Positions 1 through 11,154 of a stretch of DNA of 64,000 bases are shown here, piece after piece. The translations under genes and the position numbers were made by a program. The stretch lies in NCBI GenBank assembly GCA_029204225.1, contig CM055099.1, positions 46,530,929-46,594,928 of the forward strand. Direction: 5' to 3'. The stretch is from Diphasiastrum complanatum. Its lineage: Eukaryota; Streptophyta; Lycopodiopsida; Lycopodiales; Lycopodiaceae. The notes beneath the pieces were generated by a model. That model made no database searches, was not told the origin of the DNA, and saw nothing but the letters and a program-made list of their open reading frames with translations. Within the stretch, counting starts at the first letter, position 1. Every line of letters begins with the position of its first letter.

Positions 1-3000
1 TCGATTTCATAGATGAAATCTGCATCCATCAGCTTTTGCAACTCCTGCTTGATCAACTCAGTATAATTTGGGTTGCAGCGGTAATAACGGCTTACCTTGG
101 AGACTACTCCGTCCACCAAGGGTATGGTGTGTTGGACTACTGTTGGTGGACTGGCCTTCAAGTCACTATAACTCCATGCAAAATAGTCTTTATGTTCCAT
201 CAACAACGATCGTAGTCTCTTGAACTGTGTGGGTGTTAGCTGCTCCCCCACATGCACTATCTTTTCTTCTTCACCTGGCTCGGCAAGGTTCATCCGCTGT
301 GTTTGCGCCTGACTTTGATCAAGTTCTCTTTGGGCTTGCGGCATCATGATTACCACATCATCCAAGATATAGTTCTTGAAAGTCTCAGACATCTCGTGAA
401 TTGGCGCTCGTCAAGATTCCTCTTTCAGCATATTGATCTTAGCCCGACTGGTCATTTTTTTATTTTCTGTCACCTGTGTAGAAGATGACGCTTTATTTGA
501 GTCCATCTTGATTGACTTCAAGGAATCTAATACTTTCTTTTTGCTCTTTGTTGTCATCTTGTGGATTCGTCCTTGTTGTCTTTCATCGGGACTGTCGTGA
601 CATTCGTCTCATGGTTGTGAATATCCACATCCATTGTAGTTATCGCCTCATCGGGTAGATCACTCCAACGGATCACCTGGTTGTAGCGCTGTTTCAATTG
701 ATTCTTCTTATTCGCAGGTGCCTTGGGTGGATCAACCCTTGAGACTTTCGCCATAGCACACTTTTGCGGTGGTTGAGCTGGTACTTTCCTAGTTCTGTAA
801 CAATCTGGGCCCATGTGGTGTAAGACCTGTTCATCAGTCAGCTCAATCTCTTTATTATAAGTTAGAGCATGTTGCCAAGGGACCAAATCATCGTCCACTG
901 GGTTCTCAATAGGTTCCGTTGACAGCCATGCTATGTTTATCATATTTACCCCAAATGTGATGGGTGTGTCCATAGTGTGACACTTGGGTGGAGATGTACT
1001 AGGTTCTGGATCTGATTCATATTGACGTGTCTGACAGTCACTAGTTGCTAATGCATCCGTCCATATCATGACATCCATCTCTGAATGATAGTGACTCCCC
1101 TTGGCTGCCCTTGGGTGATCAATCGTGTGATCTATCGTGGATGATCCGTCATTAGCTTCGGGTGCAATAGGTTTCACTGCCCATGTGGTTGGATCAACCT
1201 TTACAGCCTGCTCTCTGTTCTCAAAGGTGAGTTTCCCCGTACCCCAGTTGTGTACTACTTACGTAGTTCTCAACCATGGTCTTCCTAGTAAAACACAATA
1301 TGCAGATGGAGATTCAGGTATATCCATGACTACAAAAGTAATCACAAACTGCATGCTTGCTATCTTTATAGGGATATCGGCAACTACACCTTTTGGTTTC
1401 ACAAAGGATTGATCAGCTAGCTTGATGGCGAATCTTGCTGGCTTCAATCCTTGTAAACCCCATTTTTTGTTCAAAGTAGTGGAGATCAAATTGACACCCG
1501 ACCCTCCATCTACCACTATCGCCTCGTCCTCGTATCTCTTGTGTTTGATTGGCAAAGTGATGTTGTGTTTCTCACTTTCCCATGCTACTCTGATGTGGAG
1601 GACGTTACTTGTTTCTTCATAGCCCTTACAATATATGGGCTCAGGTGCTACTGAATCCTCATCCACTCTGGCCCATTTAGCTAGAAGGCTTTTTGCTTGT
1701 GGTGCAATCCGCAGTAGTTCTCCGAGTGGTAAACTAACACATCTTGACTATAAAAGTACGAGCCTTTCAGTGTGTGGTTCCTCGGGCTCCACTATGTGAA
1801 AAGGTGGTTCATGTTCGTGCAACCAATCATTCTGATCAGTGCACAGTGAGCCCATTTGCAGTTCCCGTTCGACGCCAACTAGAGGTTCCGCAGGATTATC
1901 TCTTTCTTGCTCTTTTTCTTCCGCTTGTGCTTTCTGTACCCAGTGTCTTATTTTTTGGTACTGTCTTCTTTCTTCTCTCACATTCGGATATGGTGCTAAA
2001 GTTGAGGGTTGGTCGTCAGTGACCGATGGTGGTGGTGAGGGAGCTATTTCCTTCCTTTTCTGTGCTCGCGTAACAACTAACACAGGAGTGTGAAATTGTC
2101 GTCCTTCCGATGGCATCCCTGCTGGAACTGTTGGTTGTTGTATTGCAATGAAGTTCAGAGGTGCACTGATTTCAGGTTTAAATGGAAAATTCTTGAAACA
2201 GTGTCCATAACCGCATTCTCGGCAGAAGGATGTATATTGTCCCTTGTAGGGACATTCTGCAATTCTGTGTCTTTCACCACATCCGTAGCAGCCGTAATTT
2301 CTTCCGTCTTGACGCTGAGTTTGAGCTGCATAGGCCGCAGCATATTCATTTATGGAAGGATCCATAAATGATTCATCTGGTCCGTACCACTGCTACTGCT
2401 CAGGTTGAGGTGGCATTTGCATCTCTGGTTCTGTTGTTGTTAGGTTTACATGGGCCACTTGTTGATTGGCTGGCCCTGGTGGAGCAGGTAAGGCCATACG
2501 CTGTGGTTGATTTGGTGGGTCGTACCTTGGTGCCACGTTGGGTGCCCCTTGATGGTAAGGATATGAAGTCTGATAAGGACTTTTCTTCTGTTAAACAATC
2601 TGGGGGTTGAATGGGCAAAATGTCATATCGTGCGATGTTGCATTGCACAAATGGCAGAATCTATGTGTCAATCTCAGATTTTGCTTTAGGACTGGACACT
2701 CGTTCACTATATCGTTTTGCGTTCACACTGAACACCATACATTTTCTCATCTTGGGTACTATAGCTGGTTTGGTTCTGGTTGATGTGGCATTACTGCTAC
2801 AACTCCTTGTAAGGCCTTCAGTTTCTGGTCAAATTGCGCCGTAAGTTGCTCCATCTACTGTTTGTGTAATTTTGTCATTTGTTCCAATGACAGTTCGGTG
2901 GATAGAGCAGATGCGTTTGATGATGATGATGCAATCGAGAGAGTAGGAGTGTGAGTGGATGGATATTCGTCATCAGATCCCTCATTCTCTTCCCTAATGG

Positions 3001-3701
3001 CATCTTCCATGGCTTCTTGCAGAGAAGTGTACTGCTCCCATCGTTTCAGTTCTCTTCTGATGCTTCGTGGTAGTCCGGCTAGGAACCACATGATCACCAC
3101 GTGATCGGGAGTTAGGGCTGCACTGCACTCGGATCATAAGTGTTTGACCCGCTCAATATAGTCCCTGACCCTTTCTCGTTTTTCCATCTTGACTTTTCTC
3201 AACAGGAGGAACGAGGCTTCCAGGAACTTTCTTGGTTTAAAGCGCGTAATGAGAGCCGCCTTAACCGCTTCCCAGGTGGATTTTTCTTCCTCTGACAGGT
3301 TGAAAAACCAATCCTGAGCCACTGCCAACAAGGACATGGGAAACAGCATCAGGTTCTCCGCAGGTGTCCGTTCACCGTAGATTTCACAAGCTTGCTCGTA
3401 GATCTGGAGGAATCGGATGGGATCTGATGATCCGTCGTATTTTGGTATTTCTATCTGTGGTGCTCTCTGGACTGCTTGCAAGGGAGCGACAGGTACGGGT
3501 TGGCCCGTTGGATCCATTGGTGCTGGTTTTGGTTCTGTCTCTTGTTGCACAACTGCTAATCTGGGAAGGTGTGGTGCTTGATTTGCTATCCTTTGTGCTA
3601 TTGATCATCCCGATCTCAGGTTCATCCGATGGTGGATTCCAAAGTGATTTGATCTTGCTTATACAATAGGATGCAGTCTGGATCTCTAAGGATCTGATCA
3701 A
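1..3701 (-). pseudogene. G1: degenerate Ty3/Gypsy gag-protease-RT, 5' part
   Basis: Read on the minus strand from high to low coordinates this is a broken Gypsy polyprotein that runs off the left edge. Gag lies at about 3701-2855 (retrotrans_gag-like, with WFFNLSEEEKSTWEAVKAAL near 3290-3230). A cysteine knuckle pair (CYGCGERHRIAEC, then CRECGYGHCF) lies at 2290-2180. The protease has VVDGGSGVNLIST near 1515 and ends LLGRPW near 1270. A linker of about 200 residues follows at 1177-554. The pre-RT segment (FAWSYSDLK near 200) leads into the first RT residues (ELIKQELQKLMDADFIYEI) at 60-3. Frameshifts and stops separate every block. The protease active site reads DGGSG rather than the usual D[ST]G. 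The gene order, the linker and the tRNA-Asp PBS at 4926 point to a non-chromodomain plant Gypsy lineage (Tat/Athila side); the exact clade is inference. Confidence 0.85.
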
Positions 3702-4925
3702 TCTGATCGGTCAGAAGTGAATTTTAGGCCCTTTACGGTGGTTTTTCCTTGATAACTTTTTACTTCTGGAACTAATTGACCTAAAATTTTGACAGTAGCT
3801 AGATCTGATGCAGATCTTTCCACTGATTTAGTCTGCGGGAGTTCTCTTGTGCAAGGGTTGGCTATGTGAGGGTTCTTTAGCTATTTTTGTAGGTAAAAAA
3901 TTTAATATCTTTCAGATCTCTGGGAAGTAACTCTCGCAAGGTTCATAGTAGCTGGATCTGGGTTAGATCTCACTGTAGAAATCTCTGCAAGAGATAACTC
4001 TTGCAAGAAGTAAATCTTTCACTGTCTACGAGGGTTCGAAACCACTTTTTTGGCTTAATCTTCACCAGATCTTTACACTAACTCTCGCAAGCTTCATCAC
4101 TGATGTAAATCGACATTTTGAATTGATTGAGAGGGTCTGCGAGAGTTCTTACTGGAAGGATTTGCTAGATCTTCACTTTTTAGTGTTTTTTTGCACTTAA
4201 ATCCAATTTTCTGTTTACTGGAATCAAACTAACTCTTGCAAGCTCTTCTGTGTCTTGGTCTCACTGAGATGGAACTATCAAAATCCTCTGCGAGAGTTCT
4301 TGACCATTGGAACTGAAATTTTTTTTGTCTGCGAGGGTTCATTGGTACTTTCCCATCTTTTTTTTCACTGGAAACTCTCACACAGGCACTTAGACATCAA
4401 ACTAACTCTCGCAAGCTTCTCTGTGTCCTGGTCTCACTGAGATGGAACTTCAGAGAACTCTGTGAGAGTTCTTATGAAGATTTGAATTTTTTTTGAATTT
4501 TTCAAGGATTTTTTGAATTTTTTATAATTTTTCTCTGGTTTTCACAATCTGCTTGGAACTAACTCTCGCAGTCTTCTATGCAGGTCTAGGACAATACCCT
4601 GGAGCTGCTGCTAGTCATGCAAGGGTTAATTCTCACTGATTCTGGAGATATAAAAAATCTGATGAGATTTTGGGCTCTTTTTCCCTCCAAAATGTAGATT
4701 GGTGTGTTTTTTTTGGGTTTTTTGGCTGGTTGGTTTGGATTTCAAGCCCTTAGAGGCTGTTCAGGGCCTCCTCTACCTCTCACACCTCCTCCGCTAGCTG
4801 TGAACAGTTCAAACACAAAAAAAATTGCAGAAAACCAACTCTAAACACCCAAAAATCTACCTAAAACTACTCTAAAAAGCAAGAAAATAGCTAACATACA
4901 GCTAAACTAGTTAGTGGAAACCTAT
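3702..4925 (-). repeat. G1 untranslated leader with a 12-nt motif repeated in both orientations
   Basis: This is non-coding DNA between the G1 PBS and gag. The motif AACTCTCGCAAG occurs at 3929, 4080 and 4404, with one-change versions at 3996 and 4231 and a partial copy at 4561. Its reverse form CTGCGAGAGTTCTT occurs at 4137 and 4288, with variants near 3830, 4025, 4329 and 4460. Two units of about 85 bp (4218-4301 and 4390-4474) are direct repeats of each other, and each is bounded by the forward motif on one side and the reverse motif on the other, so each could fold into a hairpin. The rest (4480-4920) is T-rich with no ORF. Function is unknown. Confidence 0.7.
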
Positions 4926-4942
4926 CCTCGGCAACGGTGCCA
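4926..4942 (-). promoter_or_regulatory. G1 primer binding site, tRNA-Asp
   Basis: On the minus strand the sequence TGGCACCGTTGCCGAGG begins one base inside the LTR end. It matches the complement of the 3' end of plant tRNA-Asp(GUC), as I remember it, with two differences. The same PBS type occurs in G2 at 29063. Confidence 0.85.
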
Positions 4943-4943
4943 C

Positions 4944-5673
4944 TGTAGGGCACGTAGTATAGCCCTCCCGCCTGTCAACAAGGGTTAGATCACTGGATAG
5001 GTACCTAACTATGCATAGATGCCATTTTTAGTTAGTTTCCTACTTTCTCCCTTAACTCTACTCACCACTAACACTTCTCTCCCTTAACTCTCCTCCTCTA
5101 CCGTAACATTCATCATGATTGTAGGTGAAAGGAAGGGGATGATTATAAAAGATGGAGGGAAAAGAAGATAGAAGAGAGAGATAGAGGGAGGGTGGAGGTT
5201 AGCTCAAATGCACATTGTACTTGCTAAAGGAGAAACATAAACTATTGAAACCAAAAAGCATGAACTTGGAAGCAATAGAAAACAACAAGAGCAATATCAA
5301 GCATTGAATTGCAAATGAGGATGCTTCTCTTCCAAAACTGGTAGAGTTTCCTCCTTCTCATTAAGCATGAAAATAGTGTACAAATGGTGTCTTTTTATAA
5401 AATGGGGAAGGCCCTTGCCCCTCAATCCAATTGCCTAATATTCACAATGATCCTATCCATTCATCTTGGACACAACTTGATCCAAGGGTCCACAAAAAGT
5501 ACAATGGTAATCACAAGATTCATGTGAGTCCCAATTTGGACCCAACTCTAAAAAATAATCTCTAAGTTTAAAAATGACTTTGGGCCTCTAGTTTTATTTT
5601 AATTCCCAAGGCCCAAGTCAAGTTTATTTTATTTACAACTTTACTTGCGTGCTCATTGGGCCATGGGCTTACA
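4944..5673 (-). mobile_element. G1 5' LTR
   Basis: The LTR is read on the minus strand and runs from TGTAAGCCC (ending at 5673) to CCCTACA (ending at 4944), with TG/CA ends next to the PBS. A TATA box (TATAAAAAG on the minus strand) lies at 5391-5399, and the sequence just after it (ACACC) parallels the G3 LTR. The U5 end carries two blocks complementary to tRNA-Asp at 4954-4962 and 4966-4977. The left partner LTR is outside the window, so the outer boundary rests on where the neighbouring RNase H fragment stops. Comparison with G3 leaves open a loss of about 75 bp at the start of this LTR. Confidence 0.7.
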
Positions 5674-6629
5674 TCTGTCATATAATGCTACTCTTCCTTG
5701 CGCACGACGACGATACAAAAATCAAACTCCAACAACAACAGTAACCAACGAGTGATTCTTCCCGTGTTGCAAGTTTTATTTACAAGATAAAGAAAGAGTT
5801 GATGATCCGTATAAAAGGCAAAATGGGTGGCCATCAAATAATGTCAAAAAATTTTAACCGCATAAATCATAGCCAATGCCTCTCATTCGATGGTTGAATA
5901 GTTTATTTCTGAATCACTCAGTTGTTGGCTAGCAAATCGAATTGGAAAATCCTTTTTGTGTTCTCCCAATTGGGTTAAGACTGCTCCTATTGCATACTTT
6001 GATGTGTCTGTATGCACATGAAACTCTATGGACCAATTGGGTGGTCGTAATATTGGTGCTGAGACCAATGCATCTTTAAGTTTCTGAAAATCCTGTAGGG
6101 CCTCCTCCATCCAACGTGGTTCCATTGTGAGCTCGTAGATTGGTCGTGCTAACTCCGCAAAATCTAGAATGAAAATCCGATAGTAGTCAGCGTGACCCAT
6201 AAACATGTAGACTCCGTGAATCGTCCCAGGAGGTGGTAGATCAACAATGATCATGATCTTTGATAGATCAGTGGCGATTCCGTGTCTTGATACAATATGG
6301 CCGAGTATGAGGCCATGTGTCACCCAAAATTGACATTTTTCTAGGTTCAAGGAGATTTGATATTCCCGGCATTTCTTTCGCACCTTTTCCAAGTTGGATA
6401 AGTGCTTAGAGTTAGGTCTGTGCATGCACAGATTGTCCAAGAAGATCTCCAAATTTTTTGCAAATACTCCTTGAATGTCGTTTGTATAACCTGTTGAAAG
6501 GTACTTGGGGCATTGCAAAGTCCAAACAGCATCATCTTGTAGGGATCTAGAGCTAGAACTAGTTTCTTGTTGAAATGGAAAAATAATCCATCTTGATTGT
6601 AGGCTTGCTACAAACATTGTACCATGCAA
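5674..6629 (-). pseudogene. Gypsy RT/RNase H fragment
   Basis: The minus-strand translation covers the second half of reverse transcriptase (EIFLDNLCMHRPNSKHL near 6440, then LEKCQFWVTHGLILGHIVS near 6320) and RNase H (APILRPPNWSIEFHVHTDTS near 6040, FASQQLSDSEINYSTIE near 5920). Further RNase H sequence continues with stops (TDHQLFLYLVNKT, ITRWLLLLLEFDF) to about 5675. The RT catalytic box reads FLDN, so the second aspartate is lost. The fragment is cut by the G1 LTR on the left and by the C2 LTR on the right. It is an old Gypsy copy that served as the target for both. Confidence 0.85.
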
Positions 6630-6632
6630 GAA

Positions 6633-7279
6633 TGTTGTTCATAAATGCAAATGCCAAAGTTGGCCTAGATAGAACTCGAGCTATATGAATTTGACATATC
6701 TAGTTTGATGATTACAATTTGCATATAGATTGTAGACTTAGAATTAGCAAAAATATGCTAGTAGAAACTCGTGGCAATTCACATGCATTAATTGTAAGTG
6801 ATCCATAGTGACATGCAAGGCATGCACAAAGTGAAATGGACACATGCATGATGATTTGTACATTTCTAGTTAGAACTAGGACACTTGGAAAAAGTAGATA
6901 GAGATTCATGCATGAGACTTGAGCTACCTCAAACTCCATAAATATGTGTAGCTCTCCTCATAATTTTTTTATGAAGAACCAAAACTTTGTAGCTATCTCT
7001 TGCCATTTTGGATCCACACAATTTTTGCTTGTTATCTCTCTATCTTTCTCTCTCTAACTCGTGTTGAGGCTAATGCTAATACACTAATTTCTTGTACTTT
7101 TGCTCATTAATGATTCATTGTTATCATTCTCTGATGCTTAGCATGCTAGATTGTGATTAAGCCATAACTTCTGTACTAGATCTTGCTAATCAATCTAGAA
7201 TCATGTTATTGTGCTAATCATAAAGCTTAATTAGATCTATCATACTTCCCCACACGTGTGAATTTTGGAAGTTTTGTCA
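6633..7279 (+). mobile_element. C2 Copia 5' LTR
   Basis: The right end is fixed by the adjacent tRNA-Met PBS at 7280 and the CA end at 7278-7279. The left end is set at TGTTGTTC, where the Gypsy RT fragment stops, and is less certain. The length of about 647 bp is close to the 655 bp of the C1 LTRs. A CACACGTGTG palindrome lies at 7251-7260, about 20 bp before the LTR end. Confidence 0.65.
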
Positions 7280-7292
7280 TGGTATCAGAGCC
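7280..7292 (+). promoter_or_regulatory. C2 primer binding site, tRNA-iMet
   Basis: TGGTATCAGAGCC follows the LTR end directly and is the standard PBS of plant Copia elements. Confidence 0.9.
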
Positions 7293-8089
7293 AAATTGAG
7301 CTTTGCATGCTAACATCTCTGATTGTACAAGAATTTGAGAGCTAAATCAAGCAAAAAAAGTAGTTTTACACTTTTCCCCACCTTTCTTTGAAGTGTGTTT
7401 AAATCAAATCCGACTCGGAACAAAATTTTCAGACCTGAAAAGTGGTAGTACAAAATTTTGGAATTCCACACGTGTGAAAATTAGAGATTTTCAGTCCCTT
7501 CTATCTCCTTGCTTGTGGATCCAAAGATAGTGGTGTTATAGCTTGATGGAAAGCTTATGATGTGGACTTTTCATAGAAATTAAAACCAAATCAATCTGAT
7601 GTGTCTATCAAGAGTTATAAGCTCTTAAATGGAATAGGGATATGTCCAAAATCCAAGTGACTGCATTTTGATTTGATTCAACCTTGCTTTGTTCTGAATC
7701 CATTGTTTTGAGCATCCTACACAAGAAACTGAAGATCAAGACTAAATTTGAAGTAATTGAACACCCTTTGAGCCTTATGAGTGTCAATAGTATTTTCTTT
7801 TGAAGCATTTCACACGTGCCAAAAGTAGGATTCAAACTTGCCAAAGTGTCTCAATCCACTTTGTGTGTCTGATCTAGATAATCTTGTCTTGTGGAATATT
7901 TGAGATCCATCTCAAATACAGTTGCAAGTGTTTCACATAGAAAGGTAAAACACCCTTGAAAATACCTATAGTGAAAGAGAGCAGCAACATTAAGTCTGAT
8001 TGGAACAAGCTCAAACATATTGCAGTCCAATAACTAAGAAGTCTTCATCTAATAACACCTCTGGGATGATATCTTCTAGAAGCAAATAA
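7293..8089 (+). other. C2 untranslated leader
   Basis: No coding sequence is visible on either strand. The segment lies between the C2 PBS and gag and contains another CACACGTGTG palindrome at 7467-7476. Confidence 0.6.
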
Positions 8090-8640
8090 AAGACTAAATA
8101 CTCCTAATTACTCAATTTGGAAGTTCAGAATGGAGTCTATTTTGATACTTCAAGATGTTATGGACATTGTGCTTGGTGTTGAGGAGGAGCCTCAAGCACA
8201 GGCTGAAATTCCTAAGTATAGGAAGAGAGCTAGAATGGCTCTACATTTCATTAAGATGCATGTATCTAATGAAATTTTGAGAGAGATAGGATCTTGCACC
8301 ACAGCTAAAGATGCTCTATGAAGCAAAGAATACTTCTAGAATACTCACTCTTAGGAATCAGATTTTTCAAAGTTTTCAAAGAAGTGAAGAGAGTGCATCA
8401 AACTATGTTTAGAGAGTTAAAGATTTACATAGAGAGTTCTCCTATGTTGGTGTTACTATTAACTAAGATGAGCTAGTTTAATTCATTTTAAATGGCTTGA
8501 AAAATGATCATGATAATCTTGTTCAGTCTTTTGCCATTAAGGAGGAGTTGCCTAATCTAGAAGCTCTCCAAGGAATTCTTATATATGAAGAAGCTGGACA
8601 AAGTTACAAAGTTTCCAGGATGAACAATGTAGTGGGTTTC
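8090..8640 (+). pseudogene. C2 Copia gag, decayed
   Basis: The first part reads WKFRMESILILQDVMDIVLG and continues ARMALHFIKMHVSNEILREI, aligning with the C1 gag (WKVRMESLLELNELMDIVAE, then RALHIIKMNVTNELLKEV). After a frameshift near 8322 the reading continues with scattered stops (NTSRILTLRNQIFQSFQRSE, then LVQSFAIKEELPNLEALQGI). The element stops near 8640 without a zinc knuckle, and nothing downstream of gag is present. A related gag scrap lies at 21998. Confidence 0.8.
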
Positions 8641-8701
8641 TTTTCTTGCCTAACCTGAATCTAAGATCTAGTCAATCTAGCATCAAAGAGACGGAGTTAG
8701 T

Positions 8702-8741
8702 TGTCACGCGGAGGTTCGTTCCCATGAGAGCGATAGTATAG
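8702..8741. other. tRNA-Asp-like blocks at the outer end of the G3 LTR
   Basis: On the plus strand, TGTCACGCGG (8702-8711) equals the anticodon-loop and 3'-stem sequence of plant tRNA-Asp as I remember it. GGTTCG (8714-8719) equals its T-loop region, and TCCCA follows. TAGTATAG (8734-8741) equals its D-arm start. The order matches a shortened tRNA complement lying just outside an LTR end at 8725. The tRNA comparison is from memory. Confidence 0.4.
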
Positions 8742-9376
8742 TTCAAATTTCAACATGAATGGAGGATCCACATCTAACACTAACATCCATTAACACTAAG
8801 CATTAACACTACATTCATTAACCCTACTTCCATTAACCCTAAATCCACAACAATGATAGAAACTTACTCTTCTCTCTCTCCCTTTCTCTCTCACAAAAAG
8901 CATAAGAAATAGCAATCCCAATAATGATCAGATCCAACAAAAGAAATCATGAGAAATGGAGGAGAAGAGAGGAAGAGCAAGGACATTCATGAACCCATTT
9001 CTAAAGAGAACCAATCTGCTTTATTGAAATGTGGAAATGAACATGAGGAGCAACTCGAGTTGGTCTCTTTTTATAGTAGAGAGGAGGACCCTGGCTCTGA
9101 ATCTATTGGTCCAGTCTTGCCTCTCTTTTTATTCAAATTTAAAAAAGTGTGAGAACCATCAAAATTGGAGGGAAACCCAACTTTATTCACTAACTTGTCA
9201 TTTAGGCCCTACAACATTAAAAGTCCCGCAAAAAGGCCTAAAGTCCTTTTATTAACATTCTAATTAATCAAATAACTATGTGATCATTGGGTTGGACTTA
9301 CACACGTAGGGTGCCAAGTCCCTCTCACTTATTAACTAGGGTTAGGATTTCTTTGGGATCCGCAAACCCTCCAACA
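8725..9376 (-). mobile_element. G3 3' LTR
   Basis: The LTR is on the minus strand. Homology to the G1 LTR is seen in TGTAAGTCCAACCCAATGA (ending at 9302) and in the promoter: TATAAAAAG on the minus strand at 9067-9075, followed by AGACC. The start is set at TGTTGGAGG (9376) because a purine tract lies immediately upstream. The alternative start is 9302, matching G1. The end is set at 8725 by analogy with G1, but 8702 is also possible. No partner LTR is found in the window. Pyrimidine-rich DNA at 8850-8890 is part of this LTR. Confidence 0.6.
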
Positions 9377-9392
9377 ATATCCCCCACCAAAA
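9377..9392 (-). promoter_or_regulatory. G3 polypurine tract
   Basis: On the minus strand the sequence TTTTGGTGGGGGATAT abuts the LTR start TGTTGGAG. It resembles the G2 tract GAGGAGGGGGA followed by TA. Confidence 0.6.
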
Positions 9393-9426
9393 CTGGTGGC
9401 GATCCCACGACACCTGCAATATGCAG

Positions 9427-10494
9427 TTATTGGGGACTTTTATTGGCTTCATGTCGAATCTTAATTAAATGATACTGCACCTTCTCCATAAAGTCAAGGT
9501 GTGCAGTATTGAAATCCAAATTATGCGACAGGAAACAACGATGGGCTCCAACAATCCACTTGAAAGTTGTCCATGAGGTGAAGCGGGATTCCCAAGAGCC
9601 TCTCATCATAGCCGCACGAAAATACAGTCGAGAAATCGGCAGGTGATCTTTGATTTTCTCTGAGGCCATCGGCTTACTTGGATTGAATGCCAGGGTAGGA
9701 AGGCAATCGTCCCATTTGGTTGCCACTGACGCCAATAGAGTTCGATCTTTTGCAAACATTGCCAATTGTCACACCGTTGGATCCGGAGAGTGGACATACT
9801 CTCTCTGATATGCTTGTAAGGTCTGGTGGAAGTCCACTGAAATGTTTCAACTGTAAGGCTGATGGATGATTGGCCAATTGGGCATATGGATGGTGATTTT
9901 GTCCATAGCCAATCCCAAATCTATCCATTCATGTCTTCGCGACATTGGCACATAATAAGGATCTACCCACAACTGGCGAGGGCTGGCGACGTAACTCCTA
10001 ATTGATTCCGAAGTTTTCTCAAAACTCGTGATTCTCCATGCCGGGGGCTCTCCCAGTGCAAGTATTTTGTCCAATTCTTTGCCGACCTCGATCTCGGAGG
10101 TCTTAAGTTTGAGAATCCATCCACCACGCGAGGACTCATGTGGATGTTGCTTTAAGAAGGTCTGGATCTGGTCCTCGACGGTGATGGGCATTCTAAATAA
10201 ATGGCTAGTCCTTGATGAGGATGGACCCACTTGTACTGCTTGTATGGTTGGCGATTGATCTGCTCGATTTGGAGCTCCCCCCTGGTCCATTCTCGAATCA
10301 ACCCCTTTATCTATTTGTACAGCTTCTTGGCGCGAAGGGGAGAATTGCGGCATGACCGGGACGGGGATTTGTGGTCCGGCTTCCAACACTTGAGCGGCAG
10401 CTTTTTCATAGGCGTTGATGGTCTCTTTTGCCTTTGCCAACACAGTTGAAGCTGCTCCTTTGAACCTATCAAAGCGGCCTTGAAATCCCTAAAG
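9427..10494 (-). pseudogene. G3 extra ORF, C-terminal part
   Basis: This is the continuation of the 16317-18177 segment beyond the inserted C1b element. Its main block (10443-9847) starts MLAKAKETINAYEKAAAQVL, passes through a proline/serine-rich stretch, and contains a compact region (GGWILKLKTSEIEVGKEL, then RRHEWIDLGLAMDKITIHM). Frameshifts near 9850 and 9700 carry the reading to a final block that ends HLIKIRHEANKSPQ at 9427, about 35 bp before the polypurine tract. The position between integrase and PPT is where some plant Gypsy lineages carry an additional gene. I do not recognise the fold. An env-like role has no support, because no membrane segment is visible. Confidence 0.6.
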
Positions 10495-10499
10495 GTCCA
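10495..10499. repeat. C1b target site duplication, left
   Basis: GTCCA here equals GTCCA at 16317-16321, on the other side of the element. Confidence 0.95.
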
Positions 10500-11154
10500 T
10501 GTGAAAAATACAGATCCTAAGTGGATCTAAACTCCAAGATCATTGGCTTGAATGCTTGCACTCCAAACTACATAAGCTAGGAATTGGCAACACATTCTAT
10601 GCTACCTAGAATGCAAAGAACTTGATCAAAAAGCATTTATCACAAATGGAAACTTCCATAAACATCAAGTGCGGCCCAAAATAGCATTATACAGTCCATA
10701 ATACATCAGCCTACCACTTTTGGAAAGCACCTAAGATCATACACAATAGCTTGAAGACAATACACACAACAATGCTCTCAATGGAGGAAGAAACAATGAC
10801 AATGATCTATTGATCTCAATGAAGCATACAAAAGGTTTCTCCAACCTGTTCTCCACGACTTCCCTACTATTTATGGATGAGGAAGATGACTCTCTCTCCT
10901 CTCTCTAGAAGGTACTTGACCCTAGATATTCCCTATATAGGAAAAATAGCTAAAAATGGCTTATATGACCAAAATACATCAAAATGGTCTCATTTTGAAG
11001 GGTATGAAGTTTGACACTTCATCATACTGAAAAAATACAGTAAATAAAAACATTGTGGCCTGGTTCACACGTGTGAAACTCCAGAACCAAAACTATTTAC
11101 AATTTTAGCCAATTTAGGCCTCAAACTAGCTAGGAAATGTTGACAATTTTCACA
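10500..11154 (-). mobile_element. C1b 3' LTR
   Basis: The LTR starts TGTGAAAATTG and ends TTTTTCACA on the minus strand. The 14-bp palindrome TTCACACGTGTGAA lies at 11064-11077. The gag-pol stop codon overlaps the first bases of the LTR. Confidence 0.95.

Noticed and set aside
3830-4640. CRISPR-like array in the G1 leader
   Set aside because: The repeats alternate in orientation, spacing is irregular, and this is plant retrotransposon DNA.
4944-4990. A real tRNA-Asp gene on the plus strand
   Set aside because: Only D-arm and anticodon-arm blocks are present, shortened and in the wrong order relative to the PBS-derived 3' end. No T arm or acceptor stem can be formed here.
5720-5745. TGTTGGAG on the minus strand as the true G1 LTR start, matching G3
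   Set aside because: The same bases are read as RNase H coding sequence (LLLLLEFDF) that continues to about 5675, so the match is probably chance.
9427-10443. Envelope-like gene in G3
   Set aside because: No signal peptide or membrane segment is visible; the sequence is charged and helical.
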